From Nonomuraea sp. PA05 (GTDB lineage: Bacteria > Actinomycetota > Actinomycetes > Streptosporangiales > Streptosporangiaceae): 64,000 nt of DNA. Below the pieces are notes generated by a model that saw only the letters and a program-made list of their open reading frames with translations, was not told the DNA's origin and did not search any database. Numbering within the stretch: the first letter of the stretch is position 1; each line of letters opens with the position of its first letter. The stretch covers positions 1 to 64,000 of the forward strand of contig NZ_VSEY01000018.1 of assembly GCF_008086045.1 (NCBI RefSeq). The letters are read 5' to 3'. Positions 24,575 through 33,733 of the stretch are shown here, piece by piece. The position numbers and the translations under genes were made by a program.

Positions 24575-26794
24575 GTGCTCGTCACTACATCCCTCAGATT
24601 TCTTTTCGCGCTTACCGTGACCGCTGCCGTGGCGCTCCTCCCGACGGCCGCGCACGCCGCTCCGCCCTCCGACGTCAAGCCCGTCCGCGTCGTCGTCCTC
24701 GTCGACGAGTCGGGCAGCCTCAAGGACCAGGACGTCAGGCGCGAGCGCGCCGCCGCCCAGCTCATCGCGCTCAGCGAGCTCTCGCCGCAGTCGCAGGTGG
24801 CCGTGGTGGGGTTCGGCAGCTCCAACGGCCCCGGCCAGTCGGCCGTGGACATCGTCTGCCCGCTGACCGGGGTGGAGACCGCGCAGGATCGCGAGTCGCT
24901 CAGCCGGTGCGTGGAGAAGCTGCGCCTGCGCGGCTCGCAGGAGGGCAACGACACCGATCACGCCGCCGCCCTGGAGCAGGCGCTCGACATCATGGGCAAG
25001 CCCGACGACCAGCAGCGCGCGAAGATCGTGTTCCTGCTGACCGACGGCGTGCTCGACGTGAAGAACAGCCCCCAGTACGGCGCCGACGCCCAGGCCCGCA
25101 ACGCCAACGCCCAGGACCAGATCACCCGCAGCCTCGGCGACGCCAAGCAGGGGCAGGTGCAGATCTGGCCGCTGGGCTTCGGCGCCGCCGACAAGTCGGC
25201 GCTCGACGCGTTCGCGGCGGGCGGCTGGGTGCAGCCCTGCGGCGACCAGAAGACGGCCACGCCGACCGCCCGCGTCGTCGCGAGCTCGGCCGACGTGGAG
25301 CGCTCGCTGCTGGAGGCGTTCGCCTACGCCAGGTGCGCCGGCATCGAGAAGTCGGTGACCGACTCGCTCGACGCGGGCGCCACCATCGACCTGAAGGTGA
25401 ACATCCCGATCATCGCCACCGACGGCTCGATCGTGGTGGTCAAGCGCGACAAGCGCATCCAGGTCGCCTACTTCGACCCCGACGGCACCCAGGTGCCCAA
25501 GCAGGGCGAGCTGAAGGAGTCCGCCTTCCAGGCGGCCGGCGAGTCCGGGCCGGTGGAGTCGCTGCGCGTCCGCAACCCGCTGCCCGGCGAGTGGGTCATC
25601 CGGCTCACCTCGCCGCCGGGCGTCAGCCGCCAGGACGTCAGCGCCACCGTCGTCTGGCAGGGCGCGCTGCGCGCCTCGATCTCGCTGAGCAACCCCCGGC
25701 CGCGCCCCGGCGAGCAGGTGAACGTGCGGCTGCGCCTGCAGACCAGGACGGGCACGATCACCGACCCTGCCGCGCTGGAGGGCCTGCGGTTCAGCGCCAG
25801 GATGTCCGGCGACGGGTTCCAGGAGGTCCCGATCGAGCTGGGCGACACGGGCGAGGGGGCCGACCGGGCGCAGGGCGACGGCGAGTACTCCGGCCCGATC
25901 GTCATCCCCGCCACGGCCACCGGCGCGCTGTCCTTCGTCGGCAAGGTGACGGGGCCGGGCGTGGCAGGCGACGAGCGGCCGTACGCGACGCGAATCGCCG
26001 GTCCTGCCGACCGGCTGCGCGCCCAGGTGGAGCTGGCCCCGGCGACCGTCGAGCCGGGCGGCACGCTCGCCGGCGCCGTCCGGATCACCAACGAGGCCGA
26101 GCCCGTCCAGCTCGGCCTGCGGCTCGTGGACGTCCCCGGCACCGTGACCCTGTCCGCCCAGCGGCTCCAGGCGCCGACCGGCAGCTCCGAGCAGCCGCTG
26201 GAGCTGCGCGTCGGCTCCGACGCCGGGGAGGGCGAGGTGAGCGGCATGGTGCAGGTGCTCGACCCGGCCGGGCAGGTCGTGGCCGAGGAGTTCGTGAGCG
26301 TGGACGTGCGTCCGCCGACGCCGCTGTGGCAGCGGGCGCTGCAGGCCCTGCTGATCCTCCTCCTCGTCCTCGCGGTGGCGCTGCCGTTCCTGCTGGCCAG
26401 GCGGCGCGCGCGGCGGCGGGCGGCCGACCCGAGCGAGCTGACCCTGCACCTGTTCGACCGGCCGGGTGAGCCGTACATCAGCCGGCTCCAGGCGCCGCTG
26501 GGCGAGGGCCCCGAGTTCACCTTCGAGGTCGGCGACGGCCGGCTGGTCCGCACGTACGGGACGGGCTACGCCGTCCGCCGCGGCCCGGGCCGGACGGTGC
26601 TGGTGCGCGACCCGTCGGGGCGGGAGCTGGACCCGCTCTCCCCCGGGCAGCCGATCGCCCTGCCGAACGGCATGTTCCTCGGCGTGGACGACGGCCGGGC
26701 CAGGGGCGGCGCCGAGCAGCCGGCGTACGGGTCCGCGCAGCCGTACCAGAGCAGGACGACCCACAGACCGATGCCAGGCGACGACCTGTTGTGA
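24575..26794 (+). CDS. Exported single-pass vWA-domain protein
   Basis: 739 residues from GTG 24575. Signal peptide to about residue 29 (AAHAA), then a vWA domain with intact metal site DESGS in VVVLVDESGSL and VFLLTDGVLDV. Several beta-sandwich-like regions follow (TIDLKVNIPIIATDG, LRASISLSNPRPRPGEQVNVRLRLQT, VELAPATVEPGGTLAG). One transmembrane helix at about 588-607 (LLILLLVLAVALPFLLA), then an Arg-rich stop-transfer and a ~125-residue cytoplasmic beta-rich tail (FTFEVGDGRLVRTYGTGYAVRR). GAGGA lies just upstream, close to the GTG. It is the outward-facing component of the cassette. The Shine-Dalgarno of the next gene overlaps its stop. Confidence 0.85.
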   Translation: MLVTTSLRFLFALTVTAAVALLPTAAHAAPPSDVKPVRVVVLVDESGSLKDQDVRRERAAAQLIALSELSPQSQVAVVGFGSSNGPGQSAVDIVCPLTGVETAQDRESLSRCVEKLRLRGSQEGNDTDHAAALEQALDIMGKPDDQQRAKIVFLLTDGVLDVKNSPQYGADAQARNANAQDQITRSLGDAKQGQVQIWPLGFGAADKSALDAFAAGGWVQPCGDQKTATPTARVVASSADVERSLLEAFAYARCAGIEKSVTDSLDAGATIDLKVNIPIIATDGSIVVVKRDKRIQVAYFDPDGTQVPKQGELKESAFQAAGESGPVESLRVRNPLPGEWVIRLTSPPGVSRQDVSATVVWQGALRASISLSNPRPRPGEQVNVRLRLQTRTGTITDPAALEGLRFSARMSGDGFQEVPIELGDTGEGADRAQGDGEYSGPIVIPATATGALSFVGKVTGPGVAGDERPYATRIAGPADRLRAQVELAPATVEPGGTLAGAVRITNEAEPVQLGLRLVDVPGTVTLSAQRLQAPTGSSEQPLELRVGSDAGEGEVSGMVQVLDPAGQVVAEEFVSVDVRPPTPLWQRALQALLILLLVLAVALPFLLARRRARRRAADPSELTLHLFDRPGEPYISRLQAPLGEGPEFTFEVGDGRLVRTYGTGYAVRRGPGRTVLVRDPSGRELDPLSPGQPIALPNGMFLGVDDGRARGGAEQPAYGSAQPYQSRTTHRPMPGDDLL

Positions 26795-26801
26795 GGGATG
26801 C

Positions 26802-29800
26802 ATGAGGATCTTCGATCCGATGATGTTCGTGGGGCTCGGCGGCACCGGCTGCCGGGTCGGGGTGGAGCTGGAGCGCTGGCTGCGTGACGAGCTGTGCGGT
26901 CCCGACGGCATGGATCTGATCAGGAACTTCAGGTGGCAGAACTACCAGCCCTACGAGCTGCCCTCCTGCCTGCAGTTCGTCTACGTGGACCTGAACGAGG
27001 ACGAGCTGAACCGCACCCGCCGCCGCGTGGTGCCGACCGAGCGGGAGCTGCCCGCGGCGGGCCGCACCGCGCACCTGATCCACGACGTGGTGCCCAAGTT
27101 CGACTCCTACCCGGAGGTGGCCCGCAGCCTGCGCGCCACGCTGGGCGACCACGTCAAGGACTGGCTGCCGCCGCGCGAGCAGGAGCCGCTGGTCGCGCCG
27201 CTGATGCGGGGCGCGGGGCAGCTCCCTACGGTGGCCAGGGCGGCGCTGTTCGAGCGCATGCGGCACGGCACCGGGCCGGTCGTGCAGGGCATCGAGGACG
27301 CCATCGGCGCGATCAGCAACTCCGGCAGCGAGCTGGCCGCGCTGGGCGGCCGGCTGCGCCGCGCCTGCGACGTGTTCGTGGCCTACTCGGTGGCGGGCGG
27401 CACCGGCAGCGGCATCTTCTACGACTACCTGCACCTGATCGGCGACGCCTTCGCGCGCAACCACATCAGGGCGCGGATCCACCCGCTGGTCGTCATGCCG
27501 TCGGCGTTCGTCGAGGGCAAGGGCGGCGGGCGGCGGGCCCGGCTCAACGCGGGGGCGAGCCTGCTCGACCTGTTCAGGCTGGTCGACGACCAGAACGCGC
27601 CGCACGCGGGCACACAGGTGGACGAGCAGGGCATCGTCGGCGAGCTGGGCGTGCGCTACCCCGGCAGGGGCGAGGTGCGGCTGGGCACCGGCACGGTGCA
27701 GACCGCGTTCCTGTTCACCATGCCGCCCGGCGTCGAGCGCGAGGACCTGCACCGCTCGATCGCCTCGCTGATCGTCTCCCTGGCCGGCACCCGGCCGAGC
27801 ACCGCGGGCGAGGCCGCCGGCGGCATGGAGGACCGCGGCGAGTCCTCCTTCGCCGACGACTTCATCAACCGGGCCGTGGAGCGCGAGGTGCCCGCCGCCT
27901 CCGGCATCGGCAACCGGGGCGTGTCCACGGCGTTCGTCTCCTCGATGACCGTGCCCGTGGAGGAGCTGGCCGACCTGGTCAGCTCGCGGCTGCTGGCCCG
28001 CGCGGTGACGCAGCTGCACGCCGCGCCGCCGGGCGCGGCCGAGAGCAACGTGGACGAGATCCGCCGCATGTTCACCACCGCCAACCTGGAGCAGCTCAAC
28101 ACCCGCGAACCGCTGCCGCTGCCCGAGGCCCGCGCCGCGACGGGCGCGGCGGAGGTCCAGAAGTCGCTGGCCAACCGGATGCGCGCGATGGAGGACAATC
28201 TGGCCTCGCTGGAACGGCAGCTCAGCCGCGTCGTGCCGGCCATGGCCAAGGACATGGACGTGCGCCGCGGCGCGCTGGAGGGGCTCGGCCACGTCGATCC
28301 GTTCCGGCTGCGCCGGGTGGTGATGGGCCTTCAGGGTGACGTGCACGACGCCGACAAGCTGGGCTTCGCCGGGCTGCTCGACCAGCGCAGGGCGCAGCCG
28401 CGCAAGCCGTACGAGGGCATGAGCGAGGCGCCGCCGCAGCCGCGGCCGATGCGCGACCGGCTGTTCCGCAAGGTGCAGTGGAGCGACCCCGAGGTGCAGG
28501 CGTCGCTGCACGACCAGGACACCTGGTACCTGTGGCGCAGCCAGGGGCTGTGGCACCGGGCCTGGGCCGACCAGATGCCGCGCTGGGAGCCGCTGCGCAA
28601 GCAGCTCATCCGCGAGGTGCGCGACTTCACCGAGGTGTTCGCCGAGCACGCGGACGCCGACCCGGAGCGGTTCGCGCGCCGCTCCGGCGAGCTGTACGAG
28701 ACCCGCGTCGGCGTCTACCACCTGCTGCCGCCGTCGGGCGCCGAGGCGTTCTACGACGCGGTGGTGCGCCGTTTCGTGGACGTGCACGTGGCCAGGCAGC
28801 TCCTGCGGCCGACCGACGGCGAGGCCGGGGTGGTCAACGCGCTGATCGGCGCGGCGGGCTGGCAGCACGCCTACGACCTGGCCTGGCGTACGGGCAAGCC
28901 GGTCGACGCGCTGGCCTGGGTGCGTGAGCGGCTCAAGCTGGAGGTCAAGAAGCTCTTCAAGGACCGCGACGAGGCCGCCGTGCTGGGCGAGCAGCCGCTG
29001 CTGCCGTCGCTGGCCGACATCCTCGCCCAGGCGGCGACGGGCGGCGGCGACGACCCGCACGTGCGGCAGTTCCAGCTCAAGCTGGCCGACCTGGTGCCGG
29101 GCGGCTTCACGCCCGACGGCACGGGCGACCTGAAGGTGCTCGTCTCCTACCCGGCCCCGGCCAAGGACGTCGAGCTGGAGCGCTTCCTCAAGGAGCGGAT
29201 CGACCTGCCGGGCGTGCCCGACTTCCGCAACATCGACGCCGACTCGGTGACGGTCGTGCAGGTGCGCACCTCGATGAGCGTCACCCAGGTCCGCGAGCTG
29301 CGCGAGGTGCTGCACGACTGGGCCGACGCCCTGCACCGCGAGCAGCCGCAGGACCACCTGAAGTGGCGTCAGCGGCTCGGTTACGACTTCGGCTACCTGG
29401 CCACCACCGAGGAGCATCGGGTCCGCATCCTGCACCGGCTGCTCTGCCTGCTCTGGAACGGGCAGGTCAGCGTGGTCGAGGGCGAGCCGGCCTCGCCGTC
29501 GCGGATCAGGATCGACGTCGAGGGCGGCTCGATGACGCTGCCGCTGACCGGCTACGGCAGGGCGTCCTCGTGGCCGAGCATCCTGCGGGCCTACGAACAG
29601 TGGGTGATCGGCGGCGACGAGGAGTTCCGCAGCCTGGTGAGCGAGCAGCTCATGAACGCGCTGCCGCGCGGCCTGGCGGGCACGCTGAGCGCCCCCGACC
29701 CGCTCTTCCACCAGGTCACCGGCATGGCCGCCGACCAGCTCGGCCTGCTGGAGATCATGATGCCGAAGCTGCCGGCGGGCGCGCGCAACCGGGCCGACCA

Positions 29801-29915
29801 GCTCGTCGCGTTCTGGGCGAACACCCTGCCCGCCGCGCTGGACCTGCCGTTCGAACGGGTCGCCGAGGCCGTCGCCTACAACCTGCGCGACCTGGACGCG
29901 CTCACCGGGGAGTGA
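26802..29915 (+). CDS. Tubulin/FtsZ-like GTPase (Tubulin_2 type), large
   Basis: 1037 residues from ATG 26802. The N-terminus MFVGLGGTGCRVG is the first nucleotide-binding loop of the tubulin/FtsZ fold and AGGTGSG at 198-204 is the glycine-rich tubulin signature, here preceded by a typical strand (DVFVAYSV). At over 1000 residues it is far longer than FtsZ (~400), with ~600 extra residues after the core, partly helical (LASLERQLSRVVPAMAKDMD). Comparable tubulin-like proteins encoded with vWA proteins have been proposed to act in membrane remodelling (family knowledge). It sits between an exported vWA protein and membrane-anchored partners, which fits a membrane-bound polymer or ring. GTPase activity and polymerisation are predicted only. 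Confidence 0.82.
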   Translation: MRIFDPMMFVGLGGTGCRVGVELERWLRDELCGPDGMDLIRNFRWQNYQPYELPSCLQFVYVDLNEDELNRTRRRVVPTERELPAAGRTAHLIHDVVPKFDSYPEVARSLRATLGDHVKDWLPPREQEPLVAPLMRGAGQLPTVARAALFERMRHGTGPVVQGIEDAIGAISNSGSELAALGGRLRRACDVFVAYSVAGGTGSGIFYDYLHLIGDAFARNHIRARIHPLVVMPSAFVEGKGGGRRARLNAGASLLDLFRLVDDQNAPHAGTQVDEQGIVGELGVRYPGRGEVRLGTGTVQTAFLFTMPPGVEREDLHRSIASLIVSLAGTRPSTAGEAAGGMEDRGESSFADDFINRAVEREVPAASGIGNRGVSTAFVSSMTVPVEELADLVSSRLLARAVTQLHAAPPGAAESNVDEIRRMFTTANLEQLNTREPLPLPEARAATGAAEVQKSLANRMRAMEDNLASLERQLSRVVPAMAKDMDVRRGALEGLGHVDPFRLRRVVMGLQGDVHDADKLGFAGLLDQRRAQPRKPYEGMSEAPPQPRPMRDRLFRKVQWSDPEVQASLHDQDTWYLWRSQGLWHRAWADQMPRWEPLRKQLIREVRDFTEVFAEHADADPERFARRSGELYETRVGVYHLLPPSGAEAFYDAVVRRFVDVHVARQLLRPTDGEAGVVNALIGAAGWQHAYDLAWRTGKPVDALAWVRERLKLEVKKLFKDRDEAAVLGEQPLLPSLADILAQAATGGGDDPHVRQFQLKLADLVPGGFTPDGTGDLKVLVSYPAPAKDVELERFLKERIDLPGVPDFRNIDADSVTVVQVRTSMSVTQVRELREVLHDWADALHREQPQDHLKWRQRLGYDFGYLATTEEHRVRILHRLLCLLWNGQVSVVEGEPASPSRIRIDVEGGSMTLPLTGYGRASSWPSILRAYEQWVIGGDEEFRSLVSEQLMNALPRGLAGTLSAPDPLFHQVTGMAADQLGLLEIMMPKLPAGARNRADQLVAFWANTLPAALDLPFERVAEAVAYNLRDLDALTGE

Positions 29916-29917
29916 GC

Positions 29918-31753
29918 ATGGTCGTCGTGCTCGACCTCCGCAAGGAGGAGATCACCAGGCTCGGCCACCGGGTCCTGGTGGTGACCGACACCGACCGGCT
30001 GGCCGCCGGGCAGCAGACGCTGCAGGAGGTGTTCAGCTCGCGGCTGGTCAGGTCGGTGCTGGTGGTGGCGCTGGGGCCGGAGCCGCGCCTGCCCCCTGCG
30101 CTCACCGGCGAGAGCCGCAGGGTGCTGTGGGTGGGCGACCCCTGCGGCATCCTGTGGAACGCCGACACCGGCGAGGCGGCGCACGGGCCCGAGGTCAGCT
30201 CCGAGGCCATCCTCATCGACCTGCTGTCGCAACCCGAGGTGTTCGACGAGGTGGTCGGCGAGCTGGGCGAGATACCGTACGGGACGGCCTCGCCCGGCTG
30301 GCGCATCGTGGCGGGCCGCATCGACCCCGAGGTGCTCGCGCAGGCCTTCACCGACGTGGCCGACCGGTTCGCCGGGCCGCCGCAGCAGGACCCGGCGGTG
30401 TTCGGCTCGCCGCTGGCCACCGCGCTGCCCGTGCTCAGCGGCACCGCCGACCTGCCCGCCGACCTCCTGGACGCGCTCGTCCCCGACGGCCGGATGGACC
30501 GGCTCTACCGGCAGGCCCGCGACCGGCTCGACCGCGCCACCCGGGCGCTCGACGAGCTCGGCTACCTCAGCATCGCCCTGGCCAGGGCCGCCGTCGTGGA
30601 CGAGGTGATCGCCGCGGGCCGGGCGCTGGCCGAGTTCCGCGACGCCGTCGCCCGCCTGTTCGCCGAGGTCGACCACAGCGACGAGGACGCCGCCGGCGTG
30701 CTGGCCGCCAACGGGATCAAGTTCGCCACCCCGGCCGGCATGGGGCACGCCGAGATCGTCGCCGAGCTGCGCGCCGACGTGGACACCGCCCTGGGCGAGC
30801 GCAAGAGCCTGACCCGGCTGGTGTCGCGGCTGCGCGCGCTGGCCGACCAGAGCGCGCCCATCGGCAGCGCCGCCTTCGTCCCCGGCTGCCGGCGCCGGTG
30901 CCCCGACGAGCTGCTCAACGAGCTGCACGCGCCGCCCGAGTTTCCCCGCGGCCTGCTCAACCGCTTCGTCTTCTGGCGGCGCTCCCGGGCGTGGTGGCGC
31001 GAGCAGCTCTCGCTCGGCCCGGCCAGGACCGCCCTCGACGAGCTGCGCACGCTGCTCGAACAGGTCGCCGCCAGCGAGTGGACGCTGGGCGAGGCCCGCA
31101 TGCACACCTCCGACGCGGCCCGCACGGTCGCCGCCGCGCTGTCGGAGATCTGCGCGCAGGTGTCGGCGACGCTGACCGACTGGAGCAGGGCCGAGGCCGG
31201 GCAGGCCGCCGCCGGCCCGGCACTGGACGAGGAGGTCACCGTGCGGCTGCGCGACCGCGGCGGTCAGCTCCGCGAGGTCATCACCGGCGACCTGCTCGAC
31301 GCGGTCACCGGCTGGCTCGACCCCGCCTGGCCGGCGCTGGAGCACGGCGACTACCGCGACGTGCAGGCCGGGCTGGAGCGGCGGGTCGACGAGACGCTCC
31401 GCCAGTACCGCTACCACCTGGCGCACCGGGGCGTGCAGGAGAAGCCCGAGTTCGGCACCACCGACGCGGGCCGCCAGGACCTGGTGGACGCGGTGTGGCG
31501 GCAGTCGCAGCAGGTGGTGCGGGCGCTCCAGGCCCCGCCCGGCGGGCAGATGCTGCAGCTCTGCGGCGACCGTGACCTGTCGCTGCTGCTGCGGCAGGCG
31601 TACGCGGTGCGGTTCGCGCCCAGGGCCGTACGGGGCCAGGGCAACCCGCCCGGAGTCGTGTGGACCCGGTCGGGCCAGTACGCCGGCACCCTACGGCTGG
31701 TGCCGCTGCGTCCGGGGACGGTGGAGGAGAACTGGAGTGGTGATGGAGCCTGA
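29918..31753 (+). CDS. Tubulin-cassette protein of unknown fold
   Basis: 611 residues, ATG 29918 two bases after the tubulin-like stop. I do not recognise the family. The first ~150 residues look alpha/beta (MVVVLDLRKEEITRLGHRVLVVTD, VRSVLVVALGPEPRLPPAL, RRVLWVGDPCG); the rest is long helices with coiled-coil character (RDRLDRATRALDELGYLSIALARAA, GERKSLTRLVSRLRALADQ, LEQVAASEWTLGEARMHTS). A short Cys/Arg patch (CRRRCP) and an aromatic-basic stretch RFVFWRRSRAWW could touch membrane. No transmembrane helix or signal peptide. Its position suggests a direct tubulin-like-protein partner. Overlaps the next gene by 11 bases. Confidence 0.7.
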   Translation: MVVVLDLRKEEITRLGHRVLVVTDTDRLAAGQQTLQEVFSSRLVRSVLVVALGPEPRLPPALTGESRRVLWVGDPCGILWNADTGEAAHGPEVSSEAILIDLLSQPEVFDEVVGELGEIPYGTASPGWRIVAGRIDPEVLAQAFTDVADRFAGPPQQDPAVFGSPLATALPVLSGTADLPADLLDALVPDGRMDRLYRQARDRLDRATRALDELGYLSIALARAAVVDEVIAAGRALAEFRDAVARLFAEVDHSDEDAAGVLAANGIKFATPAGMGHAEIVAELRADVDTALGERKSLTRLVSRLRALADQSAPIGSAAFVPGCRRRCPDELLNELHAPPEFPRGLLNRFVFWRRSRAWWREQLSLGPARTALDELRTLLEQVAASEWTLGEARMHTSDAARTVAAALSEICAQVSATLTDWSRAEAGQAAAGPALDEEVTVRLRDRGGQLREVITGDLLDAVTGWLDPAWPALEHGDYRDVQAGLERRVDETLRQYRYHLAHRGVQEKPEFGTTDAGRQDLVDAVWRQSQQVVRALQAPPGGQMLQLCGDRDLSLLLRQAYAVRFAPRAVRGQGNPPGVVWTRSGQYAGTLRLVPLRPGTVEENWSGDGA

Positions 31754-32732
31754 GCCGCTGGACTTCAACTCCCCCGAAGGCGACCCGGTGAGCTGGGAGG
31801 TGGAGGCCGAGCCGTGGCAGGACCCGTTCGAGCGCCGCGTCACCCACCTCGCCTCCGGCACCAAGCTCGTGCAGCGGCGGGTGCCGCGCGCCGAGGGCCG
31901 CGACCGCGAGTACCTCTACGACCTGCTGGAGAACGAGGCCCGCATGGGCGCCAGGCTGCTCACCAGGCTGCGCCGCGCCTACCCGCCCGAGCTGCCCCGG
32001 CTGATCGGCTACAGCCTCGACGAGGAGGAGCCGTTCGTGCTGCTCTACGACTACCGGGGCGAGCCCGTCAGCCGCTACTTCGGCGCGCTGCTGATCAGCG
32101 AGCAGCGGACGTTGCAGGCCAGCCTCTTCCGCGCCGTGCGCATCCTGTCGGCCTGCGACATCGTGCACCGGCGCATCGAGCCGGCCACCGTGCGCTGGGA
32201 CGGCGCCACCGCGCAGCTCACCGACCTCAGCCACGCCACGCTGACCGGCTCGCGGCGGCTGCGGATGGGCGAGGCGCCCTACGCCTGCCCCGCCCAGCGC
32301 AGGGGCGAGGGGCTGACCGCGGCCGGCGACGACCTGTGGAGCGCGGGCATGGTGATCTACCGTACGGTCACCGGCCGCGAGATCGCCGACGTGCCCGACC
32401 TGGCGGCCACCCCCGCGCTCCAGCCGCTCAGGGACGTCTTCTCCGACTCGCCGCCGACGGCGCAGGAGGTGCTGGCCAGGCTGCGGATGCCCGACCCGAT
32501 GCAGTCCGTCGCCGTCGAGCGGGACCTCGGCCTGGAGGAGGGCCGCGCCGCCTTCGACCGGGCCCGCGAGGCCAGGCGCGAACCGGCCGCCGCCACCTCG
32601 CAGGAGACCAGGGTCCAGCCGGTGCCCGTCCCCGAGGAGGAGGCAGGCAGGCCGCTGCCCCGGTGGGCGCGCTGGCTGCCGCTGGCCGTCCTGCTCGTCC
32701 TGCTCGTCGTCCTGTGGGTGGTGTCCCGGTGA
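31743..32732 (+). CDS. Membrane-anchored pseudokinase
   Basis: 329 residues from ATG 31743; GTG 31737 or 31740 are possible, since GGAGGAG at 31723-31729 is better spaced to 31737. A protein-kinase-like fold can be followed from VLLYDYRGEPVSRYF through IVHRRIEPATVRWDG, LTDLSHATLTG and GDDLWSAGMVIYRTVTGRE. The catalytic HRD is His142-Arg143-Arg144, so the catalytic base is gone; the metal-binding Asp of DFG survives as Asp161 (DLS); no glycine-rich loop is evident. A single transmembrane helix ends the protein (WLPLAVLLVLLVVLWVVSR). So it is probably a scaffold or nucleotide sensor at the membrane. GTGA overlap with the next gene. Confidence 0.78.
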   Translation: MEPEPLDFNSPEGDPVSWEVEAEPWQDPFERRVTHLASGTKLVQRRVPRAEGRDREYLYDLLENEARMGARLLTRLRRAYPPELPRLIGYSLDEEEPFVLLYDYRGEPVSRYFGALLISEQRTLQASLFRAVRILSACDIVHRRIEPATVRWDGATAQLTDLSHATLTGSRRLRMGEAPYACPAQRRGEGLTAAGDDLWSAGMVIYRTVTGREIADVPDLAATPALQPLRDVFSDSPPTAQEVLARLRMPDPMQSVAVERDLGLEEGRAAFDRAREARREPAAATSQETRVQPVPVPEEEAGRPLPRWARWLPLAVLLVLLVVLWVVSR

Positions 32733-33733
32733 TCCTCTGCCCGATCTGCCTGCACGAGTTCGCCTGGACCGAGGACGAGCTGTACGAGCGCACCCCGGCC
32801 GGCCAGTACCAGCCGCTCACCCTGGAGCACGTGACCGGGCCGCGCAGGGAGGACCTCCTGCGGGCCGCGCACGTCCGCTGCCCCGCCCCCGTGTCCGACC
32901 CCGGCCTCGAACACCACCTGCCCTACACCTACGTGCGGCACGGCCGCCCCCTGGTGATCGGCCTCGTCGGCGGGCCGGAGACGGGCAAGACGCACCTGCT
33001 GGCGTCCATGATCGGCGCCATCGAGCAGGGCGGGCTGCGGCCGTACGGGCTGACCACCGACGCCGTCGACATCGAACGGCACGCCGAGTACGTCAACTCC
33101 TACGTACGCCCCCTGCTCGTCGAACGGGTCGCGCTGAACCGCACCACCCACCGGGCCACCGCCGAGCCCGTGGACGCGCTGCTCGTCAACGACGGCCGGC
33201 ACACCACCGCGGTCGCCTTCTTCGACATCGCCGGCGAGCTGCTGCGCAGCGCCACCCACGAGGCCACCAGGTTCGTGCCGGCCATCGGCGGGCTGCTGTT
33301 CGTGATCGACGCCGCCACCAAGTCCGCCCGCATGGGCGACGAGTCGTTCCGCGCCGTGCTCGACCGGCTGCCCAAGACCGGCGGGCGGCTCGACATCCCG
33401 GCCGCCATCGCCGTCACCAAGAGCGACGCGGTGCGCTTCCAGGCGCCCGTCGACAACTGGCTGTACGCCGAGCCCGACGGGCTCGACCCGGCCGCCGTCC
33501 TGCGCGAGAGCCGCGACGTCTACGCCTACCTGCACCGTCGGGGGGCGCAGGCGTGGCTCAGCCCGTACGACAAGTGCCGCAGGTGCACCCTGCACTTCGT
33601 CTCGGCGACCGGCGCCGCCGCGGCCGAGGGCCGCTACCGGCGCGGCGTCCGGCCCCGCCGCGTCCTCGAACCCCTGATCTCGCTCTTCGCCATGACCGGC
33701 GTCCTGCGCGGCTACCCGGAGGTGGGGATCTGA
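32729..33733 (+). CDS. Zinc-binding TRAFAC-like GTPase of the tubulin cassette
   Basis: 334 residues from GTG 32729. An N-terminal zinc knuckle CPIC (4-7) with CP at 51-52, and CRRC late in the sequence, could together bind zinc. The G domain shows G1 GGPETGKT (81-88), G3 DIAGE and G4 TKSD, with SATG as G5, and a hydrophobic strand LLFVIDAAT between. No membrane segment. Gene order (pseudokinase - GTPase - tail-anchored protein, joined by 4-base and 1-base overlaps) implies the three work together. It is a different GTPase from the one at 11048, which has no zinc residues; both may be switches for their own cassette. Confidence 0.83.
   Translation: MILCPICLHEFAWTEDELYERTPAGQYQPLTLEHVTGPRREDLLRAAHVRCPAPVSDPGLEHHLPYTYVRHGRPLVIGLVGGPETGKTHLLASMIGAIEQGGLRPYGLTTDAVDIERHAEYVNSYVRPLLVERVALNRTTHRATAEPVDALLVNDGRHTTAVAFFDIAGELLRSATHEATRFVPAIGGLLFVIDAATKSARMGDESFRAVLDRLPKTGGRLDIPAAIAVTKSDAVRFQAPVDNWLYAEPDGLDPAAVLRESRDVYAYLHRRGAQAWLSPYDKCRRCTLHFVSATGAAAAEGRYRRGVRPRRVLEPLISLFAMTGVLRGYPEVGI

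Noticed and set aside
26517..29711. A 1064-residue open frame on the minus strand
   Set aside because: Antisense of the tubulin-like gene; no coherent domain.
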